Source: Streptomyces olivoverticillatus
GTDB lineage: Bacteria > Actinomycetota > Actinomycetes > Streptomycetales > Streptomycetaceae
Assembly (NCBI RefSeq): GCF_014203555.1
Contig: NZ_JACHJH010000001.1
Location: forward strand, 792,013 to 856,012
Length of the DNA stretch: 64,000 bases
Direction of reading: 5' to 3'
Shown: positions 44,245 to 53,304 of the stretch, in pieces
Position numbering within the stretch: the first letter of the stretch is position 1
Layout: the number at the start of each line of letters is the position of its first letter
Made by a program: the position numbers and the translations under genes
Notes under the pieces: generated by a model
What the model saw: only the letters and a program-made list of their open reading frames with translations
Told to the model about the DNA's origin: nothing
Database searches by the model: none

Positions 44245-46026
44245 CTAGCCGTCCTCGGCCGGCACCGGCAGGTCCCGGGGCTCGAAGTCCGTCATCAGGC
44301 CTCCGCCAGCGTCCTTGAGCGCGGCCCACCGCACCCGCCGCGCGTCGGCGTCGTGCCAGTTCGGCACCGGCAGCACCGGCAGGGACTCCGGCACCGGCCA
44401 CACCGGCGGCTCCTCTACCGCCCACTCCACGGGGGCGACGAAGCCGAGCCACACGGCCAGCCCGCGGAAGGGCGCGAACCGCGCGGGAGGCAGCGGCACA
44501 TCGGGCTCCGCGGCCGGAGCGGGGACCGGGACGAACTCCACAGCCGCGGCCACCGCCGCATCCGCATCCGCATCCGGCACCTCCTCCCCCACCCGCAGCC
44601 CCAGCGCCGTCCCCAACCGGGTCCACGCACCCCGCGGCTCGACCGCCGCAGCGGCCCCCTCTTCCTCTACGCCGACCCGCCGCGCCACCACGATCCGCCG
44701 CCACCGCAGCAGCAGCGCCCCCGGCACCCCGAGGGCGAATGTCCACGCACCGGCCGCCTCGCCCGCCCGCAGGCAGCGCGGGCCGAAGTCGGCGAGGGCA
44801 CCGTCGCCGAGCGGGCCGGACGCCGCGTAGGCGAGCACCGTCGTCACCACCGCGCACAGCACCGCGGCAAGCGCCGCCGTCGCGGCAACCTCGCGCCGCC
44901 CCGCCCTGGCAGCGTCCCGCGGCACCGCGGCCCGGGCCACCGCCACTCCGGCCGCGACCGACACCGCCGCCGCCCCGGCCAGTGCGAGCGGCCCCGCCTC
45001 CCCCGGCGCGGGCAGCGCCGCGAGCAGCGGGAAGCGCGGCAGCAGCGGATACCCGCCCGCAGCGGCCACTGCGACCGGCGCGGCCACGCTCCCCGCGCCG
45101 ACCGTGAAGCCAGCACCCAGCCCGTAGGAAGCGGCCCAGATCACCGCGTTGGGCAGCAGCGCCGCACTCAGCACGGCCACCGCCACCCGCCCCGACCAGC
45201 CGGATGCGAGCTGCGTGAACGCCTCCTGCGCGGCCCCCGCGTGCATCCCCAGCGAGACGGCCACCAGCAGCATCCCGCCGCCGAGCAGCACGGCGATGCC
45301 GGAGGCTGCGGTGCGGACGGCCGCCACCATGCGACGGCGCGTGAACCAGGCCCGTACGCCCCTGGGCACCACGGACAGCACCCTGCGCACGCCCGGTGGC
45401 GCCGCCGTCCAGCCGGGACAGCCCGCGGCGGTCCACATCCCGGCCGCGACGAGCGCCCCCGCGGCCAGCGGCAGATGCAGCAGGGCGCTCAGGGGCGAGG
45501 CCTGCAGCGGGCCCGCGAGGGCGTAGAGCACGGCAGCGACGGCGACGAACAGATAGCCGCCCACCATGGTGGCGAACGCCCTGAGCGGCGGCAGGCCGGG
45601 CGCGTCCGGAGGCTCACCCTCCGGCGGCTCCAGGGCGTGCCGGGCGGCACGGTAGAGCAGCGTGCAGGGGACGACGGCGAAGAGCAGCGGCGTCAGGCCG
45701 ACGGGCGCGGACGTGCCGGTCAGCGTCTCGGTGCGCACCAGGTGCACGCCGTGCGCCAGCAGCCACATGTCGGCGGCGATGCGCAGTGCGCCGCCGGGGC
45801 CGTTGTCGGGGTAGGGCGAGGTGATCCACAGCGCCAGCGCGCCCAGTGCGAACGCGCCGAGCCCCACGCCCGCGGCCGCCACCCCGCCGACGAAGACCGC
45901 GCCCGCGGCGGACGGGCCCCCGGCATCGTCGAACGGCGGGTGGGGCGACAGTGGCGGCTGGGGCGAGGGCGACGGCAGTGGCGACGACGAGGGCGACACC
46001 GAGCCGTGGTCGGCGTAGTGGGTCAC
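44245..46026 (-). CDS. DUF6350 multi-pass membrane protein (PerM-like)
   Basis: 593 residues from a GTG at 46026. About ten or more membrane helices between residues 40 and 440, with basic loops ([28 protein letters not shown]) and a long acidic/Pro-rich C-terminal cytoplasmic tail. This fits DUF6350, the actinobacterial family called cell division protein PerM in mycobacteria. The tail's final Asp-Gly-stop reads into the CTAG end of the MITE-like element: the TAG stop (44245-44247) belongs to that CTAG. The native C terminus may therefore have been shortened or changed by the insertion. The start has a weak ribosome binding site. Confidence 0.8.
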   Translation of the reverse strand: MTHYADHGSVSPSSSPLPSPSPQPPLSPHPPFDDAGGPSAAGAVFVGGVAAAGVGLGAFALGALALWITSPYPDNGPGGALRIAADMWLLAHGVHLVRTETLTGTSAPVGLTPLLFAVVPCTLLYRAARHALEPPEGEPPDAPGLPPLRAFATMVGGYLFVAVAAVLYALAGPLQASPLSALLHLPLAAGALVAAGMWTAAGCPGWTAAPPGVRRVLSVVPRGVRAWFTRRRMVAAVRTAASGIAVLLGGGMLLVAVSLGMHAGAAQEAFTQLASGWSGRVAVAVLSAALLPNAVIWAASYGLGAGFTVGAGSVAAPVAVAAAGGYPLLPRFPLLAALPAPGEAGPLALAGAAAVSVAAGVAVARAAVPRDAARAGRREVAATAALAAVLCAVVTTVLAYAASGPLGDGALADFGPRCLRAGEAAGAWTFALGVPGALLLRWRRIVVARRVGVEEEGAAAAVEPRGAWTRLGTALGLRVGEEVPDADADAAVAAAVEFVPVPAPAAEPDVPLPPARFAPFRGLAVWLGFVAPVEWAVEEPPVWPVPESLPVLPVPNWHDADARRVRWAALKDAGGGLMTDFEPRDLPVPAEDG

Positions 46027-46120
46027 GGGGCCATGCTGCCAATAACACGCCTTTAGGGCGGGTAGCAGGCATATGCCCGTCGTGTCGCATGTGCCGGTCG
46101 TGTCGTATGTGCCAGGAAAT

Positions 46121-46163
46121 GGGCGTGGGCCCGCACCCCGTGCAGGGGTGCGGGCCCACGCCC
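46121..46163 (-). terminator. Terminator of sucCD
   Basis: A perfect 19-bp stem (46121-46139 with 46145-46163) with loop GTGCA, 17 bases after the sucD stop. The strongest hairpin seen in the window. Confidence 0.9.
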
Positions 46164-46179
46164 GTCAGCGCGGAAGGCG

Positions 46180-47064
46180 TCAGCCGGCCAGCGCGGCGCG
46201 CGCCAGGCGGGCGGTCTCGGACGGGGTCTTGCCGACCTTCACGCCCGCGGCCTCCAGGGCCTCCTTCTTCGCCTGCGCGGTGCCGGACGAACCGGACACG
46301 ATCGCACCGGCGTGGCCCATCGTCTTGCCCTCGGGCGCGGTGAAACCGGCCACGTAGCCGACGACCGGCTTGGTGACGTTGGCCTTGATGAAGTCCGCGG
46401 CCCGCTCCTCGGCGTCGCCGCCGATCTCGCCGATCATGACGATCAGGTCGGTCTCGGGGTCGGCCTCGAACGCGGCGAGCGCGTCGATGTGGGTGGTGCC
46501 GATGACCGGGTCGCCACCGATGCCGACGGCCGAGGAGAAGCCGATGTCACGGAGCTCGTACATCATCTGGTAGGTCAGCGTGCCCGACTTGGACACCAGA
46601 CCGATGCGGCCGGGCTTGGTGATGTCGCCCGGGATGATGCCGGCGTTGGACTGGCCCGGGGTGATGAGACCGGGGCAGTTCGGGCCGATGATCCGGGTCT
46701 TGTTGCCCTTCGAGCCCGCGTACGCCCAGAAGGCGGCGGAGTCGTGGACGGCGATACCCTCGGTGATCACGACAGCCAGGCCGATCTCGGCGTCGATCGC
46801 CTCGACGACGGCGGCCTTGGCGAAGGCCGGCGGCACGAAGACGACGGTGACGTCGGCACCGGTCTTCTCCATCGCCTCGGCGACGGAGCCGAAGACGGGC
46901 ACCTCGGTGCCGTCGAAGTCGACGCTCGTGCCGGCCTTGCGCGGGTTCACGCCGCCGACGATGTTGGTGCCGTCGGCCAGCATGAGCTTGGTGTGCTTCA
47001 TGCCCGTGGCGCCGGTCATCCCCTGGACGATGACCTTGCTGTCCTTGGTGAGGAAGATAGCCAT
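46180..47064 (-). CDS. sucD: Succinyl-CoA synthetase, alpha subunit
   Basis: 294 residues. CoA-binding N-terminal domain ([29 protein letters not shown]), the CoA ligase block [12 protein letters not shown], and the phospho-accepting His in [12 protein letters not shown]. With SucC it converts succinyl-CoA, phosphate and a nucleoside diphosphate to succinate, CoA and NTP. It follows sucC by 20 bases and ends at a strong terminator. Confidence 0.97.
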   Translation of the reverse strand: MAIFLTKDSKVIVQGMTGATGMKHTKLMLADGTNIVGGVNPRKAGTSVDFDGTEVPVFGSVAEAMEKTGADVTVVFVPPAFAKAAVVEAIDAEIGLAVVITEGIAVHDSAAFWAYAGSKGNKTRIIGPNCPGLITPGQSNAGIIPGDITKPGRIGLVSKSGTLTYQMMYELRDIGFSSAVGIGGDPVIGTTHIDALAAFEADPETDLIVMIGEIGGDAEERAADFIKANVTKPVVGYVAGFTAPEGKTMGHAGAIVSGSSGTAQAKKEALEAAGVKVGKTPSETARLARAALAG

Positions 47065-47084
47065 GGTTGTGGAGTCCTCGTCCC

Positions 47085-48263
47085 TTACTTAGCCGCAGCC
47101 AGCTCGGCGGCCTTGTCGGCCGCGCCGTCCATGGTGTCCACGCGCTGCACGAGCGGGTGGTTGGCGTCGGAAAGGATCTTGCGACCCAGCTCCGCGTTGT
47201 TGCCGTCGAGGCGCACGACCAGCGGCTTGTTGACGTCCTCACCCTTGGACTTCAGCAGCTCCAGGGCCTGGACGATGCCCTTGGCGACCTCGTCGCACGC
47301 GGTGATGCCGCCGAAGACGTTGACGAAGACGGACTTGACGTCCGGGTCGCCGAGGATGATCTCGAGGCCGTCCGCCATCACCTCGGCGGAGGCGCCGCCA
47401 CCGATGTCGAGGAAGTTGGCGGGCTTGACGCCGTCGTGCTTCTCACCGGCGTACGCGACGACGTCCAGGGTGCTCATGACGAGACCCGCGCCGTTGCCGA
47501 TGATGCCGACCTGGCCGTCGAGCTTGACGTAGTTGAGGCCCTTGGCCTTGGCCGCCGCCTCGAGCGGGTTGGCCGAGTCCTTGTCCTCGAGCGCCTCGTG
47601 CTCCGGCTGGCGGAAGTCGGCGTTCGCGTCGAGCGAGACCTTGCCGTCGAGCGCGATGACGCGGCCGTCGGCGACCTTCGCGAGCGGGTTGACCTCGACG
47701 AGGAGCGCGTCCTCGGCGATGAAGGTCTTCCACAGGGTCACCATGACCTCGGCGACCTGCTCGGCGACCTCGGCCGGGAACTTCGCCTGGGCGACGATCT
47801 CGCGGGCCTTCTCGATGCTGACGCCGTCGTTGGCGTCGACCGGAACCTTCGCGAGCTTCTCGGGGGTCGTGGCCGCGACCTCCTCGATGTCCATGCCGCC
47901 GGCGACAGACGCCATGGCAAGGAAGGTGCGGTTGGTGCGGTCGAGGAGGTACGAGACGTAGTACTCCTCGGCGATCTCCGGAGCGGTCTCGGCGATCATG
48001 ACCTTGTGGACCGTGTGGCCCTTGATGTCCATGCCGAGGATGTCCGTCGCGCGAGCGACGGCCTCGTCCGGGGTGGCGGCCAGCTTCACGCCGCCGGCCT
48101 TGCCGCGGCCGCCGACCTTCACCTGAGCCTTGACGACCGACTTGCCGCCCAGCCGCTCAGTGGCCTCGCGCGCCGCCTCAGGCGTGTCGATGACTTCACC
48201 GGCCAGCACCGGTACACCGTGCTTGGCGAAGAGGTCCCTCGCCTGGTACTCGAACAGGTCCAC
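47085..48263 (-). CDS. sucC: Succinyl-CoA synthetase, beta subunit
   Basis: 392 residues from the GTG at 48263 ([19 protein letters not shown]), chosen because AAGGGAC lies about 9-10 bases upstream and the family starts at this sequence; an ATG 7 codons further up is in frame but beyond the ribosome binding site. ATP-grasp residues [18 protein letters not shown], and the C-terminal [18 protein letters not shown] and [14 protein letters not shown] blocks, are typical. First gene of the sucCD operon, TCA cycle. Confidence 0.97.
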   Translation of the reverse strand: MDLFEYQARDLFAKHGVPVLAGEVIDTPEAAREATERLGGKSVVKAQVKVGGRGKAGGVKLAATPDEAVARATDILGMDIKGHTVHKVMIAETAPEIAEEYYVSYLLDRTNRTFLAMASVAGGMDIEEVAATTPEKLAKVPVDANDGVSIEKAREIVAQAKFPAEVAEQVAEVMVTLWKTFIAEDALLVEVNPLAKVADGRVIALDGKVSLDANADFRQPEHEALEDKDSANPLEAAAKAKGLNYVKLDGQVGIIGNGAGLVMSTLDVVAYAGEKHDGVKPANFLDIGGGASAEVMADGLEIILGDPDVKSVFVNVFGGITACDEVAKGIVQALELLKSKGEDVNKPLVVRLDGNNAELGRKILSDANHPLVQRVDTMDGAADKAAELAAAK

Positions 48264-48538
48264 GCGCGTCCGTCCCTTTTCCATGGATATCGCGGTTCAG
48301 TGTCTGCGCGGGCGTGCCGCAGGCCAGCGTGACGACGCGATCTTTTACGAGGGCGGCACACGTTCACCGTTGACGCGGCATGTCCGTCCCGCAGGTTATC
48401 CCCGAGGGACGGAGCTCCCTAAATCACAGGTCACACTCTGGCCGTGATAACCCTCACAGATCGCTACGGCGCCCGTACGCATACGGGTATACAGGGGCCC
48501 GGCCGCGGGCGCAGCACAGCGCTTCCTCGTCCGTCAGG

Positions 48539-49732
48539 TCAGGCCGTTGCCCCGGGTATCGGCAGCGGGCACTTCTCCAGCGCCGCGGCCATCACCTCCG
48601 GGAAGAGGTCGGGGGTGCAGGCGAAGGCGGGCGCGCCCAGGGCGGCCAGGGCCGCCGCGTGGTCGCGGTCGTAGGCGGGGGCGCCCTCGTCGGACAAGGC
48701 CAGGAGCGTGACGAACTGCACGCCGGAGGCCTTCATGGCGGCGACCCGCTTGAGCATCTCGTTGCGTATCCCGCCCTCGTAGAGATCACTGATGAGGACC
48801 ACAACGGTCTCGGCCGGGCGGGTGATGCGGGACTGGCAGTAGGCCAGGGCGCGGTTGATGTCCGTGCCGCCGCCGAGCTGGGTGCCGAAGAGCACGTCGA
48901 CGGGGTCGGACAGCTGGTCGGTGAGGTCGACGACGGAGGTGTCGAAGACCACGAGGCGGGTGTCCAGGGCGCGCATCGAGGCGAGCACGGCGCCGAAGAC
49001 GGAGGCGTAGACGACGGAGGCGGCCATGGAGCCGGACTGGTCGATGCAGAGGACGACCTCCTTCTTCACGGACTGGGCGGCGCGCCCGTAGCCGACGAGC
49101 CGCTCGGGCACGACAGTGCGGTATTCGGGCAGGTAGTTCTTGAGGTTGGCCCGAATGGTGCGGTTCCAGTCGATGTCGTGGTGGCGGGGGCGGCTGGTGC
49201 GGGCGGAGCGGTCGAGGGCGCCGGAGAGGGTGGCGCGGGTGCGGCTCGTCAGGCGCTTCTCCAGGTCCCGGACGACCTTGCGGACGACCGTGCGGGCGGC
49301 CTCCTTGGACGCCTCGGGCATCGTCCGGTTGAGGGAGATCAGGGTGCCCACGAGGTGGACGTCGGCCTCGACGGCTTCGAGCATCTCCGGCTCCAGGAGC
49401 ATGGCGGCCAGGCCGAGCCGGTCGATGGCGTCGCGCTGCATCACCTGAACGACGGATGCCGGGAAGTACGTGCGGATGTCGCCCAGCCAGCGGGCGACCC
49501 GCGGCGCGGACCCGCCGAGCCCGGCCCCGCGGGGGCGGGCCTCGCCGTGGGCGGCCGCGGAGCCGTAGAGCGCTTCCAGGGTGCGGTCCATGGCGGCGTC
49601 GGTGCCGCCGAGCGCACAGCCGGTGCCGTCGCCGCCGTCGGACCCGCCGCCGAGGACGAGCCGCCAGCGCCGCAACCGCTCCGCGGCGGGTTCGGCGTGG
49701 GTGGTCGGTGCGGTGGTGTTCGAGGTGGTCAT
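48539..49732 (-). CDS. VWA (MIDAS) protein of MoxR-linked cluster, YehP-like
   Basis: 397 residues. The von Willebrand A domain starts near residue 222; the MIDAS motif DQSGSM is at residues 231-236, with the Thr in TQLGGGTDINRAL and Asp in VVVLISDLYEGG completing the metal site. The N-terminal 200 residues are helical (DIRTYFPASVVQVMQRDAIDRLG). Such VWA proteins are adaptors for MoxR AAA+ ATPases. The ATG overlaps the stop of the DUF5682 gene as ATGA, so MoxR, DUF5682 and VWA are one operon in that order. The set resembles E. coli yehL, yehM and yehP. Cellular target unknown. Confidence 0.87.
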   Translation of the reverse strand: MTTSNTTAPTTHAEPAAERLRRWRLVLGGGSDGGDGTGCALGGTDAAMDRTLEALYGSAAAHGEARPRGAGLGGSAPRVARWLGDIRTYFPASVVQVMQRDAIDRLGLAAMLLEPEMLEAVEADVHLVGTLISLNRTMPEASKEAARTVVRKVVRDLEKRLTSRTRATLSGALDRSARTSRPRHHDIDWNRTIRANLKNYLPEYRTVVPERLVGYGRAAQSVKKEVVLCIDQSGSMAASVVYASVFGAVLASMRALDTRLVVFDTSVVDLTDQLSDPVDVLFGTQLGGGTDINRALAYCQSRITRPAETVVVLISDLYEGGIRNEMLKRVAAMKASGVQFVTLLALSDEGAPAYDRDHAAALAALGAPAFACTPDLFPEVMAAALEKCPLPIPGATA

Positions 49733-52080
49733 GCTGCCCCCTGTGCGTGTCCGTGTGTCTCCGCCGTCTCCGCCATGCCCAGCAGCAGGCGCATCGTCGG
49801 GAGCACCGCCGCCGCGCGCTCCTCGTCGAGGGGCGCCTCGCCCGGGGCCGCGGCGCCGGTGGCGCTCGCCCCGCCGCGGCGGACCAGCTCGCCCAGCGTG
49901 CGGCGGACGCCGGGCTCGAAGGCCGAGAAGGTGCGGCGCAGCAGGGGCAGTACGTCCGTGAAGGCGTCGGGCGGGACGCCGGTGAGCCAGGTGTCGACGA
50001 GGGTGAGCAGGCGTTCGTCGTGGACGAGCAGCATGCCGCCGGAGCCGCCGCTGCCGACGAACCCCTCGATCCAGGCGGCCGCATCGGCCGGTGCAGTGCC
50101 GGCCGAGAGGGCGAGGCCCATGAGCCGGGCGGCGCGGTCGTCGGTCAGCCGCCCGTCGTCGAGCAGGAGCCGTGCGGCGCGCCCACGGATGCCACCGGGG
50201 AGGCCGTCCCGCCCGGCGAGGATGCGGAGGACGGCGGACCAGCGCTGCCGGATGCCGGGGGTGGTGTTGGCTTCGGCTTCATCGCCGGCTCTGTCGCCGG
50301 TTTCGGTTTCGGCCAGGAGGCTGACGGCCTGATGCACGGCGTCCGTGTGGCCGCGCATCTCCGCGGCGGCGTCGGTGTCGAGGCCCGCGCAGGCGGCCGG
50401 GAGGCCGACGAAGATGCGCTCGGCGATGCCCGCCGCCACCTCGGCGAGGGCAGTGGTGCCGGTGCGGCGGACGTCGCCGTAGCGCACGGAGCGCACCAGG
50501 GCGGGCAGGGCCCGGGCCAGGTGGCCGACATCGGTGTCCAGGGCGGCGCGGTCGGCGAGGGCGCGCATGACGGCGGGCAGGGCGCCGTCGAGCCCGGCGA
50601 GCAGGCAGCGCTCGGCCAGGGCGGTGATGTCGGCGAGCGCATCGGCTTCGCGGGCCAGCGCCTCGGCCCTGGCGGTGGCGGCGCCCTCCACGGTGGTGCC
50701 CCACGCACCCGCTTCGGCGATCCGCACCGCCAGCTCGGGCTCCCAGCACAGCCGCCAGCTCTCCCGGAAGGTGCCGAGCCCCCCGCGCGAGCGCATCGGC
50801 TCGCCCCAGTCGACGCCGAGCAGCCGCAGCCGGTGCAGCAGCCTGCTGCGGGCGGCGTCGGTGTCCTTGCGCAGGTCGAACTCGCAGTCACGGAAGGCGG
50901 CTTCGGGCTTGAGGCGCAGGGTGCGCTGAAGCCGGGCGAGGTCGCGCTGCAGCGGCGTGGCCGGGGCGGATGCGGGGACCTCGCCGAGGACATCGCCGAC
51001 GACGAGCCGGTCCCGTACGAGGGCGAGCGGCACGTCGGAGCCGTCGCACATCACGGCGCGGACGGCGTCGACGGTCTCGGCGAGCCCGGCCAGCGGGCGG
51101 CCGCGCATGGCGGCCAGGGTCTCGGCGAGGCGGACGGCCTCGATGACGTGGGCGGAGGAGACGGGGAAGTCCTCCTCGCGCAGCAGGCGGGCGACGTCGG
51201 TCAGCCAGCGCTCGACGGGCCGGTCGGGGGCGTGGAAGAGATGCCCGTACCAGCCGGGCGAGGTGATCCCGGCGCCGTAACCGCTGTGCCGGGAGAGCCT
51301 GCGGTGGGTCCAGGGCACCCAGCTGATCTCGGCCTTGACCTTGGGCAGGCCCTTGAGCACCTGACGGTCGGCGGCGACGGTCCGCTTGGCGGCGAGGGCC
51401 GGCACGTGCCAGGCCCCGCAGACGACGGCGACCGCATCGCCGAACTCCTTCTGCGCCTCGCGGAGTTTGAGCCGCATGTACGCTTCGCGGATTCCGTCGC
51501 GGTCGGCGAGCGGGCCGTCGGTGCCGACCTCCGCGAAGCCGGTGCGCAGTTCGCCCATGGCGTCGGCGACGGCCGCGAACGGCGCGAGCGCGTCCCCGTC
51601 GGCCGGGCCGCCGCGGCGGTGTTCGACGGCGTCCTCCCACCAGCGCTCGGGGTCGTCGTATCCGGCGGCCGCGGCGAGCGCGGCCAGCGGGTCGAGCCGG
51701 GGGGCGGGGTGCGAGGCGCCGCCCCCCGGCGCATCGGTCTCCGCGCCCGGTCCGCCGGCGGCGGCGAGCGAGTGCGCCGCGGGCAGGTCGATGAAGCGCA
51801 CCGGAACGTCGTGCGCCAGGGCCCAGCGGATGGCGGCCCATTCCGGCGAGAAGGCGGCGAGGGGCCAGAACGCGGCGCGGCCCGGGTCGTCGGCGGCATG
51901 GGCGAGGAGGGCGACGGGCGGGCGCATGCCCTCGTCGGCCGCGAGGTGCACGATCGCGTCCGCCTCGGGCGGCCCCTCGATGAGGACCGCGCTCGGGGCG
52001 CACTGCCCGAGGGCGGACACCACGGCCCGTGCCGAGCCCGGCCCGTGGTGGCGCACGCCCAGCAGGGCCGGCCTGCTCAT
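49729..52080 (-). CDS. DUF5682 family protein, YehM-like
   Basis: 783 residues, soluble. It begins GVRHHGPGSARAVVSAL and then SAVLIEGPPEADAIVHLA, the signature of DUF5682, whose N-terminal half is related by pattern to the TraB/TIKI and ChaN group of metal-dependent hydrolase-like folds. The HH pair and EGPP are candidates for a metal or active site. After residue about 300 the protein is a long helical array. It lies between MoxR and VWA with ATGA overlaps on both sides, so the three must be made in equal amounts. It may be the effector or scaffold of the complex; no activity is known to me. Confidence 0.82.
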   Translation of the reverse strand: MSRPALLGVRHHGPGSARAVVSALGQCAPSAVLIEGPPEADAIVHLAADEGMRPPVALLAHAADDPGRAAFWPLAAFSPEWAAIRWALAHDVPVRFIDLPAAHSLAAAGGPGAETDAPGGGASHPAPRLDPLAALAAAAGYDDPERWWEDAVEHRRGGPADGDALAPFAAVADAMGELRTGFAEVGTDGPLADRDGIREAYMRLKLREAQKEFGDAVAVVCGAWHVPALAAKRTVAADRQVLKGLPKVKAEISWVPWTHRRLSRHSGYGAGITSPGWYGHLFHAPDRPVERWLTDVARLLREEDFPVSSAHVIEAVRLAETLAAMRGRPLAGLAETVDAVRAVMCDGSDVPLALVRDRLVVGDVLGEVPASAPATPLQRDLARLQRTLRLKPEAAFRDCEFDLRKDTDAARSRLLHRLRLLGVDWGEPMRSRGGLGTFRESWRLCWEPELAVRIAEAGAWGTTVEGAATARAEALAREADALADITALAERCLLAGLDGALPAVMRALADRAALDTDVGHLARALPALVRSVRYGDVRRTGTTALAEVAAGIAERIFVGLPAACAGLDTDAAAEMRGHTDAVHQAVSLLAETETGDRAGDEAEANTTPGIRQRWSAVLRILAGRDGLPGGIRGRAARLLLDDGRLTDDRAARLMGLALSAGTAPADAAAWIEGFVGSGGSGGMLLVHDERLLTLVDTWLTGVPPDAFTDVLPLLRRTFSAFEPGVRRTLGELVRRGGASATGAAAPGEAPLDEERAAAVLPTMRLLLGMAETAETHGHAQGAA

Positions 52081-53177
52081 ACGGACACCTCACGGCAGGC
52101 GCGGTAGAAGTCCTTCCAGCCGTCGCGCTCGCGGACGACCGTCTCCAGGTACTCCTGCCAGACGAGCCGGTCGGCCACCGGGTCGCGGACGACCGCACCG
52201 AGGATCCCGGCGGCCACGTCGCCCGCGCGCAGCACGCCGTCGCCGAAGTGGGCGGCGAGCGCCAGGCCGCCGGTGACGACGGAGATGGCCTCGGCCGTCG
52301 AGAGCGTCCCCGAGGGGGACTTGAGCTTGGTGCGGCCGTCGGCGGTGACGCCGTCGCGCAGCTCGCGGAAGACGGTGACCACGCGCCGGATCTCGTCGGT
52401 GCCGTCGGGCACGCCCGGCAGGTCCAGGGAGCGGCCGAGCTGGTCGACGCGGCGGGCGACGATGTCCACCTCGTCCTCGGGCGTTGCGGGCAGCGGCAGG
52501 ACGACGGTGTTGAAGCGGCGGCGCAGGGCGCTGGAGAGTTCGTTGACGCCGCGGTCCCGGTCGTTGGCGGTGGCGATCAGGTTGAATCCGCGGACGGCCT
52601 GGACCTCCTCCCCCAGCTCGGGGATGGGCAGGGTCTTCTCGGACAGGACGGTGATCAGGGTGTCCTGGACGTCGGCAGGGATGCGGGTGAGCTCCTCGAC
52701 GCGGGCCGTCATGCCCTGGGCCATGGCCCGCATGACGGGGCTGGGCACGAGCGCTTCACGGCTCGGGCCGTGGGCGAGGAGCCGGGCGTAGTCCCAGCCG
52801 TAGCGGATGGCCTCCTCGGCGGTGCCCGCGGTGCCCTGCACGAGCAGGGTGGAGTCGCCGCTGACGGCGGCGGCCAGGTGCTCGGACACCCAGGTCTTGG
52901 CGGTGCCGGGCACGCCGAGCAGGAGCAGGGCCCGGTCGGTGGCGAGCGTGGTGACGGCGACCTCGACGACCCGGCGCGGGCCGACGTACTTGGGCGTGAT
53001 CACCGTGCCGTCGGGCAGTGTGCCGCCGAGCAGGTAGGTGGCGACGGCCCACGGCGAGAGCCGCCAACGCTCGGGCCTTGGGCGGTCGTCGGCCGCCGCG
53101 AGCGCTTTGAGCTCGTCGGCGAAGGCGTCCTCCGCATGCGGTCGCAGGGCATCGGCAGAGATTCCGGGCACGGTCAC
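52077..53177 (-). CDS. MoxR-type AAA+ ATPase, YehL-like
   Basis: 366 residues from a GTG at 53177 with GAGGGGGA upstream; a TTG at 53237 is in frame but belongs to a promoter-like motif. Walker A GVPGTAKT near residue 80; the Walker B segment reads ARVEELTR, with Glu-Glu where most AAA+ have Asp-Glu, which I believe is normal in this branch; sensor 1 in IATANDRDRG and the Arg finger region ALRRRFN. MoxR proteins are chaperone-like ATPases that work with VWA partners. It heads the minus-strand operon and is divergent from the SWIM gene; a degenerate PafBC-like motif faces it. Confidence 0.88.
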   Translation of the reverse strand: MTVPGISADALRPHAEDAFADELKALAAADDRPRPERWRLSPWAVATYLLGGTLPDGTVITPKYVGPRRVVEVAVTTLATDRALLLLGVPGTAKTWVSEHLAAAVSGDSTLLVQGTAGTAEEAIRYGWDYARLLAHGPSREALVPSPVMRAMAQGMTARVEELTRIPADVQDTLITVLSEKTLPIPELGEEVQAVRGFNLIATANDRDRGVNELSSALRRRFNTVVLPLPATPEDEVDIVARRVDQLGRSLDLPGVPDGTDEIRRVVTVFRELRDGVTADGRTKLKSPSGTLSTAEAISVVTGGLALAAHFGDGVLRAGDVAAGILGAVVRDPVADRLVWQEYLETVVRERDGWKDFYRACREVSV

Positions 53178-53214
53178 AAGTCCCCCTCGTCGTGCGGTTC
53201 CGGGTACGGGAAAA

Positions 53215-53237
53215 ACCCTGCACCACCCCACTGACAA
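53215..53237 (-). promoter_or_regulatory. Degenerate PafBC-type promoter facing the MoxR operon
   Basis: On the minus strand: TTGTCAGTG (53237-53229), 8-base spacer, then CAGGGT (53220-53215) in place of TAnnnT. The -35-like part is exact, the -10 has C for the first T. It lies about 38 bases before the GTG at 53177, leaving room for a leader with a ribosome binding site. Confidence 0.5.
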
Positions 53238-53274
53238 TCGACCTCGGCACGGACAAAGTCACTGGTCAGGGCGA

Positions 53275-53297
53275 TTGTCAGTGGCCGGCCCTACCGT
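53275..53297 (+). promoter_or_regulatory. PafBC-type (RecA-NDp) DNA-damage promoter of the SWIM operon
   Basis: TTGTCAGTG (53275-53283), 8-base spacer, TACCGT (53292-53297); exact fit to TTGTCRGTG-N8-TAnnnT. Seven bases then lead to the ATG at 53305, the same geometry as at 1827-1857, so a leaderless transcript is expected. Confidence 0.8.
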
Positions 53298-53304
53298 CGG
53301 GGAC

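Larger units (their letters stand above)
44031..44248. mobile_element. MITE-like element with 23-bp terminal inverted repeats and CTAG ends
   Basis: 44031-44053 and 44226-44248 are inverted repeats matching at 22 of 23 bases, each ending in CTAG; weaker pairing continues about 18 bases inward with transitions only. CTAG at both outer ends is consistent with a 4-bp target duplication of the type made by IS701-family transposases. No transposase gene fits in 218 bp, so it would be non-autonomous. Inside are a perfect 9-bp hairpin (44128-44150) and two exact 34-base direct repeats. The right end supplies the TAG stop of the DUF6350 gene. Confidence 0.7.

Noticed and set aside
48264..48538. Possible small gene between sucC and the VWA gene
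   Set aside because: 275 bases without a reading frame that has both a ribosome binding site and Streptomyces codon bias; probably the sucC promoter and the 3' end of the VWA operon.
49456..52107. 883-residue plus-strand reading frame across the DUF5682 gene
   Set aside because: Antisense shadow: Gly/Ala/Arg-rich low complexity, no start signal, and the minus-strand frame has a clear family match.
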